64,000 nt of DNA, taken from assembly GCA_025757745.1 (NCBI GenBank), contig CP107217.1, positions 1,240,001-1,304,000 on the forward strand, read 5' to 3'. Under the pieces are notes generated by a model. That model searched no databases, was not told where the DNA came from, and saw only the letters and a program-made list of their open reading frames with translations. The stretch is from Coriobacteriaceae bacterium. GTDB lineage: Bacteria; Actinomycetota; Coriobacteriia; Coriobacteriales; Coriobacteriaceae. The position numbers and the translations under genes are program-made. Positions 33,356 through 41,898 of the stretch are shown here, in pieces. Position 1 is the stretch's first letter. Each line of letters starts with the position of its first letter.

Positions 33356-34363
33356 ATGAATGTTGCGCTGATTGGCTCCGGCTCCTGGGGAACCGCCGTC
33401 GCGGGCCTTGCTGCAGCGCGAGCCGAGCGCGTGACCATGTGGGCCCATAGCGAGCAGACGGCCGCCGGCATCAATGGCGAGCACCGCAATCCCCGGTATC
33501 TGGTGGACTACGAGCTGCCCGGCAACGTTGTCGCCACCACGGACCTGTCGCAGGCGCTCGACGGCGCCGAGGCCATCATCTTTGCCGTTCCTTCGACGCA
33601 CCTTCGCAGCGTGTGCCACCAGGCCGCTCCCTTTATCGCCGCCGATACCCCGGCGCTCTGCCTCACCAAGGGCATTGAGCCCGAGTCCGGCCTGCTCATG
33701 AGCGAGGTCATCGCCAGCGAGATCGGCAACGAGTCGCGCGTGGCGGTGCTCTCGGGCCCCAACCATGCTGAGGAAATCTGCCGCGGCGGACTTTCTGCCG
33801 CCGTCATCGCAAGCAAAGATCCGCAGATAGGGGAGACCTTTAAGGAACTGCTCCTGTCCACGGCCTTCCGCATCTATCTGTCGCAAGACATGACCGGTGT
33901 CGAGGTCTGCGGCGCCATGAAAAACGTCATCGCCATCGTATGTGGCATCTCCGCCGGCACCGGTGCGGGCGACAATACGCTCGCCCTTATCATGACGCGC
34001 GGCCTGGCCGAGATCAGCCGTCTGGTGCATGCCCGCGGCGGGCAGGCTATGACCTGCATGGGGCTTGCCGGCATGGGCGACCTCATTGCCACCTGCACCT
34101 CGGAGCATTCGCGCAACCGCACCTTTGGCTACGAGTTCGCTCATGGCGTGTCGCTCGACGAGTATCAGACGCGCACGCATATGGTGGTCGAAGGCGCCGT
34201 CGCCGCCCGCAGCGTGAGCGAGCTCGCCCGTTCACTGGGCGTAGACATTCCGCTCACCTTTGCCGTGGAGCAAACGCTCTACAACGGTGTTACTTTGGAT
34301 AGGGCGCTCGAGATTCTTACCGACCGCGTCCCTTCTCAAGAGTTCTACGGACTCACCGACTAG
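33356..34363 (+). CDS. gpsA: Glycerol-3-phosphate dehydrogenase [NAD(P)+]
   Basis: Reduces dihydroxyacetone phosphate to sn-glycerol-3-phosphate. Dinucleotide motif GSGSWGTAVAGL at the start, C-L-T-K-G-I-E, G-P-N-H-A-E-E-I and the catalytic lysine in G-A-M-K-N-V-I-A-I. Length 335 aa is normal. GGAGAGAG lies before ATG 33356. It is grouped with plsY, so both arms of phosphatidic acid synthesis are encoded here. Confidence 0.96.
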   Translation: MNVALIGSGSWGTAVAGLAAARAERVTMWAHSEQTAAGINGEHRNPRYLVDYELPGNVVATTDLSQALDGAEAIIFAVPSTHLRSVCHQAAPFIAADTPALCLTKGIEPESGLLMSEVIASEIGNESRVAVLSGPNHAEEICRGGLSAAVIASKDPQIGETFKELLLSTAFRIYLSQDMTGVEVCGAMKNVIAIVCGISAGTGAGDNTLALIMTRGLAEISRLVHARGGQAMTCMGLAGMGDLIATCTSEHSRNRTFGYEFAHGVSLDEYQTRTHMVVEGAVAARSVSELARSLGVDIPLTFAVEQTLYNGVTLDRALEILTDRVPSQEFYGLTD

Positions 34364-34381
34364 CGCAGAAAGGCTTCTACC

Positions 34382-35053
34382 ATGGGTTCCATTAAAATCG
34401 CTCCGTCTGTCCTTTCGGCCGACATGGCCAACCTCAAGGGCGAACTCGACAAGATCGCCGGTGCCGACTTTGTGCACTTCGACGTTATGGACGGACACTT
34501 TACCGGCAACCTCACCTTTGGCGTCGATATCCTCAAGGCCGTCAAGCGCTCCACCGATGTACCGGTCGACGCGCACCTGATGGTGTCGAACCCCGACGAG
34601 ACGGTCGATTGGTACGCCGACGCCGGTGCCGACATGATCACCGTGCACTACGAGGCCTCCACGCACCTGCACCGCACGCTCACCCATCTGCAGCAGCGCG
34701 GCGTCAAGGCCGGCGTGGTGCTCAACCCCGCCACCCCCGTGTGCGTACTCGAGAGCATCATCGACGTTGTCGACATGGTGCTGCTGATGAGCGTGAACCC
34801 CGGCTTTGGCGGCCAGAGCTTTATCCCGGGCACTCTGCCTAAGCTGCACGAGCTTACGGCCATGTGCGAGCGCCACGGCGTGTCGCCCTTGATCGAGGTC
34901 GATGGCGGTATCTCTTCCAAGAACATCGCCGAGGTCGTCAAGGCCGGCGCCAACGTGCTCGTAGCCGGCTCCGCCGTATTTAAGTCCGAAGATCCCGCCG
35001 CCGAGGTTGCGCTTCTGCAGAAGCTGGGCAACGAGGCTGCACAGGAGGCATAA
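34382..35053 (+). CDS. rpe: Ribulose-phosphate 3-epimerase
   Basis: Interconverts ribulose-5-phosphate and xylulose-5-phosphate in the pentose phosphate pathway. TIM-barrel motifs I-A-P-S-V-L-S-A-D, H-F-D-V-M-D-G, M-S-V-N-P-G-F-G-G-Q-S-F and E-V-D-G-G-I are in order. Length 223 aa is normal. GAAAGG precedes ATG 34382. The downstream cysteine desulfurase starts seven bases after the stop. Confidence 0.96.
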   Translation: MGSIKIAPSVLSADMANLKGELDKIAGADFVHFDVMDGHFTGNLTFGVDILKAVKRSTDVPVDAHLMVSNPDETVDWYADAGADMITVHYEASTHLHRTLTHLQQRGVKAGVVLNPATPVCVLESIIDVVDMVLLMSVNPGFGGQSFIPGTLPKLHELTAMCERHGVSPLIEVDGGISSKNIAEVVKAGANVLVAGSAVFKSEDPAAEVALLQKLGNEAAQEA

Positions 35054-35059
35054 ACCCTT

Positions 35060-36238
35060 ATGACCGCAGGTCAAAACCGCATACCCGTGAATCTTGACTA
35101 TGCCGCCTCGACGCCCATGCGCGCCGAGGCGCTCCTTGCGCAGCGCGAATACGACGACAGCGAGCTTGCCGGCGTGAACCCCAACTCGCTGCATTCGCTC
35201 GGCCGCAAGGCCGCCGCGCGCCTGGAGGTGGCACGTCGCGAGATTGCCCGTAGCTTTGGCGCGCGCGTTCGCCCGTCCGAGATCATCCTTACCAACGGCG
35301 GCACCGAGGCCAACCAGCTGGCGCTCCTCGGTCTTGCCGAGGGCGCTCGTCAGCGCGACCGCAAGCGTAACCGCGTGATCGTATCTGCCATCGAGCACGA
35401 TTCGATCCTGGACAACCTGCCGCTGCTGCGCGCCGCCGGCTTTACCGTCGACCTAGTGCAGCCCTGCCGTGCGGGCTACATCGAGCTTGCCGCGCTGAGC
35501 GACTTGCTCGGCGACGACGTCGCACTCGTGAGTATCATGGTCGCCAACAACGAGACCGGCGTGGTGCAGTCTATCCGCGAGCTTGCCGCGGCTGCGCACA
35601 CCGCAGGCGCCCTGTTCCACACCGATGCCATCCAGGGCTATCTGCATATTCCGCTCGATGCCGCCGAGCTGGGTGTCGACGCCATGTCCGTCGCCGCCCA
35701 CAAGATTGGCGGTCCCGTTGCCTCCGGCGCGCTCTACGTTAAGACTCGCACGCCGCTGCGCCCCCGCATCTTTGGCGGCGGACAGGAAGCCGGACGTCGC
35801 GCCGGTACGCAGGACCTGCGCGCGCAGCTGGCCTTTGCTGCTGCCGCCCGTACGCTGGTGCCCCATGTGGCCCAGGAGCGCGAGAAGCTGCAAGCCCTTT
35901 CTGACAGGCTCTACGCCACGCTTACGGCCCATCCGCGCATTCACGCCACCATGGGCGACTACGCGCAGGCAGATCGTCTGCCGGGTATGGTTTCGATCTA
36001 CGTCGACGGCATGGACTCCGAGGAGCTCATCATCAAGCTCGACGCCGCCGGTTTTGAGGTGTCGGCCGGATCGGCTTGCTCGAGCGGCAGCATGGACCCG
36101 AGTCACGTGCTCAGCGCCATGGGCATTGGTCGTGAGCAGGCGCTGGGCGCACTGCGTATTTCCTTCGATGACCGCGTGAATCCGGGCGATTTGGACGACT
36201 TTGCCCAGACGCTGCTCTCGATCGTAGGTGCCGCATGA
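35060..36238 (+). CDS. Cysteine desulfurase (NifS/IscS family)
   Basis: PLP enzyme that moves sulfur from cysteine to iron-sulfur or tRNA thiolation partners. The PLP lysine is Lys215 in A-A-H-K-I-G-G-P, and the active-site cysteine is Cys340 in GSACSSGS. V-N-L-D-Y-A-A-S-T-P-M opens the protein and S-I-M-V-A-N-N-E-T-G is present. No scaffold gene (iscU or sufU) or mnmA adjoins, so its partner is unclear. Its stop overlaps the next ATG by four bases. Confidence 0.93.
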   Translation: MTAGQNRIPVNLDYAASTPMRAEALLAQREYDDSELAGVNPNSLHSLGRKAAARLEVARREIARSFGARVRPSEIILTNGGTEANQLALLGLAEGARQRDRKRNRVIVSAIEHDSILDNLPLLRAAGFTVDLVQPCRAGYIELAALSDLLGDDVALVSIMVANNETGVVQSIRELAAAAHTAGALFHTDAIQGYLHIPLDAAELGVDAMSVAAHKIGGPVASGALYVKTRTPLRPRIFGGGQEAGRRAGTQDLRAQLAFAAAARTLVPHVAQEREKLQALSDRLYATLTAHPRIHATMGDYAQADRLPGMVSIYVDGMDSEELIIKLDAAGFEVSAGSACSSGSMDPSHVLSAMGIGREQALGALRISFDDRVNPGDLDDFAQTLLSIVGAA

Positions 36239-37044
36239 TCGTCGCCGAACTCGAGCGCGCCCTGCTTGCACGCTATCCTAAGACGGACGCCGAACCCTGG
36301 GACCACGTAGGCTTATCCGTTGGCGACCCCGACGACGAGATCCGCGGCGTGGCCTGCGCACTCGACGCGACCGAAGCCAACGTGCACCGCGCCCAGGAGG
36401 CCGGTGCCAACGTGTTGCTCACGCATCATCCCGTCTACATCAAGGCGCCCGAGGCGTTTTGCCCGCCTAGCGCGACGCGCCCCCAGTGCAGTGCGGCGCT
36501 CTACGAGGCTGCCCGCTGCGGGGTGAGCATCATCTCGCTCCACACCAATCTGGACCGCTCGCATGAGGCTCGCGTTTGCCTAAGTACGCTGTTGGACGCC
36601 GCGCCCGCAAGCTCGCTGGAGCACGTGGACGACCCCGAGGCCTGCGGCCTGGGAGCCCTTGCGACATTCAACGAGCCCTGCAGCCTGCGCGACCTTGCCA
36701 CTCGTGCCGCCACGGCCTTCGGGAGCGATCCACGCGTGTGGGGCGAGGCCGATCACCCGTGCCGTACCGTCGCCATTCTGGGAGGCTCCCTGGGCGACTT
36801 TGGAGAGCTCGCCATCGCCGCGGGCGCCGACGTTATTGTGACGGGCGAGGCGGGCTACCACGTGGCGCAAGACCTTGCCTTGCGCGGGCTACCGGTGATC
36901 TTGCTCGGCCACGACCGCTCCGAAGAGCCGTTCGTTGATATATTGATGAACTCTGCAGTTGATGCCGGGGTCGACCCCCGTCATGCGATTAAAATACTGA
37001 ACCCTTGCCAATGGTGGACTGTGACAAAAGGAGAGAACTTATGA
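36235..37044 (+). CDS. Nif3-like dinuclear metal-centre protein
   Basis: Member of the Nif3/YbgI (YqfO) family. Histidine and acidic metal ligands are in N-V-L-L-T-H-H-P at about residues 57-64 and the C-terminal G-H-D-R-S-E-E-P. A-E-P-W-D-H-V-G-L at the start is diagnostic. At 269 aa it is the short form, without the central insert. Enzyme activity is unsettled; relatives have been linked to GTP cyclohydrolase-like chemistry. It overlaps the genes on both sides by ATGA. Confidence 0.9.
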   Translation: MIVAELERALLARYPKTDAEPWDHVGLSVGDPDDEIRGVACALDATEANVHRAQEAGANVLLTHHPVYIKAPEAFCPPSATRPQCSAALYEAARCGVSIISLHTNLDRSHEARVCLSTLLDAAPASSLEHVDDPEACGLGALATFNEPCSLRDLATRAATAFGSDPRVWGEADHPCRTVAILGGSLGDFGELAIAAGADVIVTGEAGYHVAQDLALRGLPVILLGHDRSEEPFVDILMNSAVDAGVDPRHAIKILNPCQWWTVTKGENL

Positions 37045-37760
37045 GCGCCGGCGCTACGCTACTCAAGCTGCAACAAATCGATTTGGAGCTCGCCCGCAAC
37101 AAGAGCGAACTTGCCAATATGCCGGAGCTCAAGGAGCTCGCTTCCAAGCGTAAGACCTACGTTAAGCTCAAGGCCGAGATGACCAAGCTCTACGCCCAGC
37201 GCAAGGACCTTGATATTGAGCTCGACGACCTCAACACCACCGAGATTCAGACCAATAACGCCATCGAGGCCGCCAAGAAGCGCCACGTTGACGGATCTGA
37301 CTACCGCGAGGTTCAGGACCTGGAGAACGAGCTCGCCACCCTGGCCAAGCGCCTGGACAAGATCGAGCACACCCGCAAGGACGTCGTCGTCGCCCATAAG
37401 GAAGCGCTCGACCGCGAGGCTCGCGCGCAGGCCATCATCGCCAAGTTCGAGGAGGGCGTGAAGGCCGATACCAAAGCCGCCCGCGCCAAGGCTGCCGACC
37501 TGCAGGCACAGATCGAAGCCGCCACTAAGGAGCGCACCGCGCTTGCCGCTACGCTTCCGACTGACGTGCTCACCGACTACGAGCGCCTGCTCAAGCAGTT
37601 CCGCGGCCTGGCCGTCGAAACCGTCCAGGGCAACATCCCCACGGTCTGCCACACCGCGCTGCAGGCATCGTCCATGAGCGACCTCAACCACGACGGTAGT
37701 GAGATTACGCACTGCCCGTACTGCCACCGCCTGCTCGTGCTCCCCAGCAAGGAAGCCTAA
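37041..37760 (+). CDS. Coiled-coil protein with C4 zinc ribbon
   Basis: A 239-aa protein with a long coiled coil (about residues 5-170) and a C-terminal C4-type zinc ribbon (V-C-H-T-A-L ... H-C-P-Y-C-H-R-L). It belongs to a family commonly placed beside Nif3-like genes; proposed roles include DNA or RNA binding, none proven. ATG 37041 overlaps the Nif3 stop (ATGA) and follows AAGGAGAG. An earlier in-frame start at 37005 is inside the Nif3 gene. Confidence 0.88.
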   Translation: MSAGATLLKLQQIDLELARNKSELANMPELKELASKRKTYVKLKAEMTKLYAQRKDLDIELDDLNTTEIQTNNAIEAAKKRHVDGSDYREVQDLENELATLAKRLDKIEHTRKDVVVAHKEALDREARAQAIIAKFEEGVKADTKAARAKAADLQAQIEAATKERTALAATLPTDVLTDYERLLKQFRGLAVETVQGNIPTVCHTALQASSMSDLNHDGSEITHCPYCHRLLVLPSKEA

Positions 37761-37762
37761 CG

Positions 37763-38977
37763 ATGACGGCGGCACCCAACAATTCAATGCAACTTGAGGG
37801 AAAAACGATCCTGCTGGGCATTACCGGCGGGATCGCCGCCTATAAGTCGTGCAATATCGTGCGCCTGCTGCAAAAGCGCGGCGCGCACGTCAAGGTCGTC
37901 ATGAGCGAGCATGCCACTGAGTTCGTGGGGCCGCTCACCTTCCGCGCGCTCACCAATGAGCCGGTCGCGGTTGGGCTATTCGACGACCCGTCTGACCCCA
38001 TCCACCATATCTCGCTGGCGCAGGAGCCCGACTTGGTGGTCGTGGCGCCCGCGACGGCCAATATCATCGCCAAGATGGCCAACGGCATCGCCGATGACCT
38101 CATCTCCACAACGCTGCTTGCCACGCCGCGGCCCATTGTGATCGCGCCGGCCATGAACAACGGTATGTGGAAGGCACCGGCCACGCAGGCCAATATAGCC
38201 TCGCTGCGCGACCGTGGCGTCCATGTGGTGGGGCCCGGCAGCGGCTACCTTGCCTGCGGCGATGTGGACACGGGACGCATGAGCGAGCCCGAGGACATCG
38301 TCGAGGCCGTCTGCGAGGTGCTCGACCCGGTACCCCAGGACCTTGCGGACAAGCGCATCGTGATCACCGCCGGCCCCACGCACGAACCGATCGACCCTGT
38401 GCGTTATATCGGCAACCGTTCATCGGGCAAGATGGGTATCGCTCTGGCGGGGGAGGCCACGCGCCGCGGCGCCGCCGTCACGCTCGTTCTGGGACCGACA
38501 TCGCTCGACGTTCCCCGCGGCGTGGAGTGCGTGCGCGTACAGACCGCCTCAGAGATGCTCCAGGTAGCGCTAAGCGCCTTCCAGACGGCCGACGCGGCCA
38601 TTTGCGCCGCCGCCGTCGCCGACTACACGCCTGAAGCCCCGGCGGACCACAAGCTCAAAAAGGCCAACGAGCGCCTGGATCGAATCGAGCTCGTCGAGAC
38701 CGTTGACATCTTGGCCGAGCTCTCACGCCAAAAGGGCGATCGCCGCGTGATCGGCTTTGCGGCCGAGACCGATAATGTCGTCGAATACGCCGAGCGCAAA
38801 TTGACCCGCAAGGGTTGCGATGCCATTATCGCTAACGATGTCTCGCGCGCCGATTCGGGCTTTGGGACCGACACCAACAAGGCCTGGATTGTGAGCACAG
38901 CGGGCACGCAAGAACTTCCTGTGCTTACAAAACACCAGCTCGCAGATACAATTTTAGACTTGCTCAAAAATAATTAA
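37763..38977 (+). CDS. coaBC: Bifunctional phosphopantothenoylcysteine decarboxylase/synthase
   Basis: Makes 4'-phosphopantetheine precursor for coenzyme A in two steps. The N-terminal flavoprotein (CoaC) has G-I-T-G-G-I-A-A-Y-K-S, H-I-S-L and P-A-M-N-N-G-M-W; the C-terminal synthase (CoaB) has I-T-A-G-P-T-H-E-P-I-D-P-V-R and S-S-G-K-M-G. Length 404 aa is normal. It begins two bases after the zinc-ribbon gene. tRNA-Pro follows after 80 bases. Confidence 0.96.
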   Translation: MTAAPNNSMQLEGKTILLGITGGIAAYKSCNIVRLLQKRGAHVKVVMSEHATEFVGPLTFRALTNEPVAVGLFDDPSDPIHHISLAQEPDLVVVAPATANIIAKMANGIADDLISTTLLATPRPIVIAPAMNNGMWKAPATQANIASLRDRGVHVVGPGSGYLACGDVDTGRMSEPEDIVEAVCEVLDPVPQDLADKRIVITAGPTHEPIDPVRYIGNRSSGKMGIALAGEATRRGAAVTLVLGPTSLDVPRGVECVRVQTASEMLQVALSAFQTADAAICAAAVADYTPEAPADHKLKKANERLDRIELVETVDILAELSRQKGDRRVIGFAAETDNVVEYAERKLTRKGCDAIIANDVSRADSGFGTDTNKAWIVSTAGTQELPVLTKHQLADTILDLLKNN

Positions 38978-38985
38978 AAAAGTTC

Positions 38986-39015
38986 TTGCGCAAGGCCAAA
39001 GTTTCGGGTTAATAT
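38986..39015 (+). promoter_or_regulatory. Promoter of tRNA-Pro
   Basis: TTGCGC (38986-38991), 18-base spacer, TAATAT (39010-39015). Confidence 0.55.
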
Positions 39016-39057
39016 ACTTCCTGTTGCGAGCGAGAGCAGAGCAACAAACAAAAGCTT

Positions 39058-39134
<77 letters not shown>

Positions 39135-39144
39135 GAAGTTTGCA

Positions 39145-39173
39145 GGTCAGGCACCTAGTGCCTGACCTTTTTT
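39145..39173 (+). terminator. Terminator of tRNA-Pro
   Basis: GGTCAGGCA (39145-39153) pairs with TGCCTGACC (39159-39167), then six T. Confidence 0.9.
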
Positions 39174-39596
39174 GTTTTAAGCAATTGCTTAATTTTGATT
39201 AATCAACAGGGTGCCAAAAATCTAGCTGCGCGATAATCGCCTTTTGCGGCTACTTGCGCGTTTTGCACACGCATGAGCCGATTTATTAACGCGATGCGAT
39301 TCTACATACGCGCAGCAGGTACATGCCGAGAACGGGCGGCATTTATCGCGGCGATTTACGCAGATATAGCGACTGTAACGAACAAGCGTGTCGCTGTATT
39401 AATTCCGGTATTTCACTTGATCGGTGGACAAGTGGGCTGTTGCAACGAAACGCCAAGCGGGATGAACTCTATACGGTGACGCAGCTGAGGTAATGGCGGG
39501 GGAGTGCGGCGGGCGCTCTGAGAGCCGCTGTATGACCCCATTTCTCCTCAACCCGATAACTATGCTTCAAGACGAGAATCGTTCGTTTGGTTGCCA
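39174..39596. other. Gene-free gap after tRNA-Pro
   Basis: About 420 bases at the entry to the second accessory region. The only plus-strand frame (39273-39479, 68 codons) has no recognised features or convincing ribosome binding site. Position next to tRNA-Pro suggests an old integration joint. Confidence 0.4.
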
Positions 39597-39634
39597 AATG
39601 AAAAGCCCGCGCAGAATCGCACGGGCTTTTCATT
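39597..39634. terminator. Bidirectional terminator
   Basis: 13-bp stem AATGAAAAGCCCG (39597-39609) with CGGGCTTTTCATT (39622-39634). A-run and T-run flank it, so it works in both directions; on the minus strand it follows the DUF6273-like remnant. Confidence 0.82.
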
Positions 39635-39648
39635 GGTTGCAGATGAGG

Positions 39649-40140
39649 CTAAAAGCAGAAGGCGGGGAACACGCAGTAGATGTTCGTCGCGCTGTAGTAG
39701 TCATAGCTGCCGTTGCTGTGGACACAGCGGAAGGACGCGGAGTTGCTCGGATGCACGGAGCGAGTCCAGTGATAGCTGCTCGACGAAGCACTGGAATAGT
39801 TCGATGTTGTCACGCCCTTGGATTTGTAGTACTCGTACTGGGCGCCGTCAGACTGGAGGTCACCGTAGACTTCAGTCATCGAGAGCAGGAAGGCCTTGTC
39901 AGTCGTGGCCGAGGGGGTGCCTGCCTCGCCGTCGCCCAGGTTGTCGGTCATCTTCGTGACGGACTTCACCTTGGACTGGAGTTCGCAAGGCAAAAGCGAC
40001 CAGAGGTCGCCGGTATTGAGGAGGCCGCGGAGTTCGGACTTCTCCCAGCCGCCGGCGTGCGTGTTCGCGGCGTTTATTCTCTGTAGGGCCAGGGCATTGT
40101 TGGTCGCCTCGAACGTAAGCCCCGCCTTGCCTGAGCCATC
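39649..40140 (-). pseudogene. C-terminal remnant of a DUF6273-type surface protein
   Basis: The frame ends in a domain typical of repeated gut-bacterial surface proteins (DUF6273-like as I recall): N-T-H-A-G-G-W-E-K-S-E-L-R, then G-T-P-S-A-T-T-D-K-A-F-L-L-S, Y-E-Y-Y-K-S-K-G-V-T and a final V-F-P-A-F-C-F. The N-terminal signal peptide and body are missing. Upstream of about 40140 the frame runs into foreign sequence belonging to a plus-strand fragment, so this is a truncated gene left by a rearrangement. It still has its terminator. Confidence 0.7.
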
Positions 40141-40152
40141 AGCAAAAATTAA

Positions 40153-40323
40153 GATAATACCGTGTATGACGAATACGAACTTGAGCATATTCCGTCCGTA
40201 TTCATACTGGATGATCAAGGAAACATCATCGGCTTATCCGAAGGAGAGGAAGAACCTCTTGCCTTATTAAAGAAATACGCCAAATACAACGGATATAAAG
40301 CGGAAGGAGGCGACATCGAGTAA
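40153..40323 (+). pseudogene. C-terminal fragment of a thioredoxin-like protein
   Basis: After TAA at 40150-40152 the frame reads V-Y-D-E-Y-E-L-E then HIPSVFILDDQGNIIGLSEG and ends in K-Y-A-K-Y-N-G-Y-K. The I-P-S-V-F-I-L-D-x-x-G-N-I-I pattern is the cis-proline strand of TlpA/thioredoxin-fold proteins. The CxxC half is missing. It abuts the joint with the minus-strand remnant and sits just before the secreted-peptide gene. An intact relative may have been an accessory of that peptide's system. Confidence 0.5.
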
Positions 40324-40352
40324 CTATCAAAGGCCAGATTAAGGAGCCGGCC

Positions 40353-40650
40353 ATGAAGAAATGCCTACCCTCCATCGTCTCAGCAACTCTTTGCCCCTCC
40401 CTTGTCATGACACCATTTGTACCCGTTGCGGCAGCCCATGCCGACGAGGGATCTCCCGCCGAGAGCAACGATATCTACGTCGGAGTCAATTACGACGAAA
40501 ATTACGATATATCCCTTTTTTGAGCGCGGGCGCTGCGCGGATTCATATTCCAAGGCGTGGTGTGATTCTCACGGATCTGCAAATAACCGCCCCGCCCCTC
40601 ACAAGGTCAAGCTGAACGCGAAGGAGGAGGCTTGCCTGCGCGATCTCTAG
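40353..40650 (+). pseudogene. Small secreted peptide gene, frameshifted at a T6 run
   Basis: ATG 40353, preceded by AAGGAGCC, encodes a signal peptide (MKKCLPSIVSATLCPSLVM..., cleavage near A-H-A) and an acidic, Asp/Asn-rich start (D-I-Y-V-G-V-N-Y-D-E-N-Y-D). The frame stops at 40521 after 56 codons, right after six T (40515-40520 region). Dropping one T joins it to F-E-R-G-R-C-A-D-S-Y-S-K-A-W-C, giving about 98 residues with three further cysteines and a stop at 40650. The product would be a small exported Cys-containing protein, possibly bacteriocin-like; that role is a guess. Confidence 0.5.
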
Positions 40651-40770
40651 CTTGTTGGCACCGCTGAAGTTATCGCCGGTCTCGTGACAACCGGTCCTAG
40701 CGGCGGCTTTTTTGCAACCGCAATGACATCGTACCGACTTTTCATTTGCATGTTCTGAAAGGAAGTTGCC

Positions 40771-41010
40771 ATGTTGTCGCAAAATCAATCGAGATACTTG
40801 AACACAATCGGCTTTGCCCTGCTTGCATTACTCTTTGCTAGCGACCTTTTGCTGAAACCGCCCAAGGAACTCGTTTTGCTTGCCATAGACTGCATTTCCG
40901 CCCTTTACTTTACGGCAACCCTAATCGTCGGACTAAAGGAGAGGAAAAAAGGCGCAGTCGTTGCGTCCGCCGTAGGCGTGATCACAGCCATTGCATCATT
41001 CTTTATCTGA
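40771..41010 (+). CDS. Small two-helix membrane protein
   Basis: A 79-aa protein of unknown function with two or three hydrophobic segments (L-N-T-I-G-F-A-L-L-A-L-L-F-A; A-L-Y-F-T-A-T-L-I-V-G; a third at the C-terminus) and a basic loop E-R-K-K-G. GAAAGGAAG precedes ATG 40771. In the context of a secreted peptide upstream and an ABC transporter on the other strand, an immunity-type role is conceivable but unproven. Confidence 0.6.
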   Translation: MLSQNQSRYLNTIGFALLALLFASDLLLKPPKELVLLAIDCISALYFTATLIVGLKERKKGAVVASAVGVITAIASFFI

Positions 41011-41022
41011 CACATTGGTGAT

Positions 41023-41337
41023 TTAGGGGCGATATCGTAGGAATACGACCGGGAGAGTCGGGACCAGATTGCCCGGGTTGCCCGGTCGGCTCGCGCGACG
41101 GCGCGGCGGTTCCACAGAAAGCTCTCCCGACTTCACGCCGTTTCTGATCGCATTGTAGACAGCCATCTCGTCTTCGCAGTCGGCGAGCACGCGGTGTGCG
41201 TCGTCGATTTGGATGTCCAGTAAATCTCGAAGGTCCTCCATGCACCAGCGTCCGAGATTTGGCCATGCGCGTTGCGCGAGCTGATAAGTGTCGATTGCGA
41301 TGTTGTGGTTAAAGTCCAGGCCAAAGCCGTCCCAGGC
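41023..41337 (-). pseudogene. C-terminal remnant of a DnaQ-like 3'-5' exonuclease
   Basis: The minus frame reads W-D-G-F-G-L-D-F-N-H-N-I-A-I-D-T-Y-Q-L-A-Q-R-A-W-P-N-L-G and I-D-D-A-H-R-V-L-A-D-C-E, matching Exo II (Asp) and Exo III (H-x4-D) of RNase T/DnaQ exonucleases. The Exo I (DxE) half is missing; upstream it runs into unrelated sequence and a hairpin. The C-terminal extension is Pro/Arg-rich. No start codon is in place except an internal ATG at 41241. Confidence 0.6.
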
Positions 41338-41381
41338 AGAACAGCTTTGTTTCCTTGATTATCACCTTCATCCGGACACTT

Positions 41382-41417
41382 CCCGCATTCATCCGTGTGT
41401 GTACGGATGAATGCGGG
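41382..41417. terminator. 15-bp perfect hairpin
   Basis: CCCGCATTCATCCGT (41382-41396), loop of six, and its exact complement (41403-41417). No clear T-run. It lies between the exonuclease remnant and the lipoprotein-like gene. Confidence 0.5.
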
Positions 41418-41426
41418 GTTCAATAC

Positions 41427-41455
41427 CCCGGCGGCCTAATCGGCAGACCGCCGGG
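41427..41455 (-). terminator. Hairpin after the minus-strand membrane-anchored gene
   Basis: CCCGGCGG (41427-41434) pairs with CCGCCGGG (41448-41455), six bases beyond the stop at 41461. Few T follow. Confidence 0.5.
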
Positions 41456-41460
41456 AACTC

Positions 41461-41898
41461 TCACTCCTCGATAAAAGCCGGCACTCGGTTAGTCCTGCGC
41501 ATCTTGAAATCGCCGGTCTCGTGGGAGACGTAGAGAATGCCGTCCATCCCATCTCGCGATGCATATGAAAGGTGAACAGAACCGCAATCCGCTCCATCAT
41601 TGTCGAGAAGATCGAACGAATTCGGGTCGCTCGTTGCGGCCAAACGACCACTCAGACAAGAGCCATCGTCATTACAGATTTGCCATTCCATGTCTTCGCC
41701 TGCAAGAATCGCCATAGACGGCCTGGTCGCGCCATCGTTGACATACATCCCGTCTATGCCAAACCCATTTTCAGCGCCATCGATGAACGACTGCTCGGAC
41801 CTATACCTCGCAAATGATGCACATAGCACCATTGCAAGACAAAGTACAAAGCCAACAATCGCTATCTTTGCATAGCTCTTGCCTATCATGTCATTCAC
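41461..41898 (-). CDS. Membrane-anchored protein, partner of the ABC transporter
   Basis: A 145-aa protein with one N-terminal membrane helix (A-I-V-G-F-V-L-C-L-A-M-V-L-C-A-S-F at about 12-28) and an outside domain containing four cysteines (W-Q-I-C-N-D-D-G-S-C, D-C-G-S-V-H). No classical lipobox is seen. Its ATG overlaps the end of the fused ABC gene by eight bases, so the two are coexpressed. It could be an accessory or substrate-binding part. The family is not recognised. Confidence 0.7.
   Translation of the reverse strand: MNDMIGKSYAKIAIVGFVLCLAMVLCASFARYRSEQSFIDGAENGFGIDGMYVNDGATRPSMAILAGEDMEWQICNDDGSCLSGRLAATSDPNSFDLLDNDGADCGSVHLSYASRDGMDGILYVSHETGDFKMRRTNRVPAFIEE

Noticed and set aside
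39273..39479. 68-aa plus-strand frame after tRNA-Pro
   Set aside because: No ribosome binding site, no family, and it ends in low-quality sequence; kept as gene-free.
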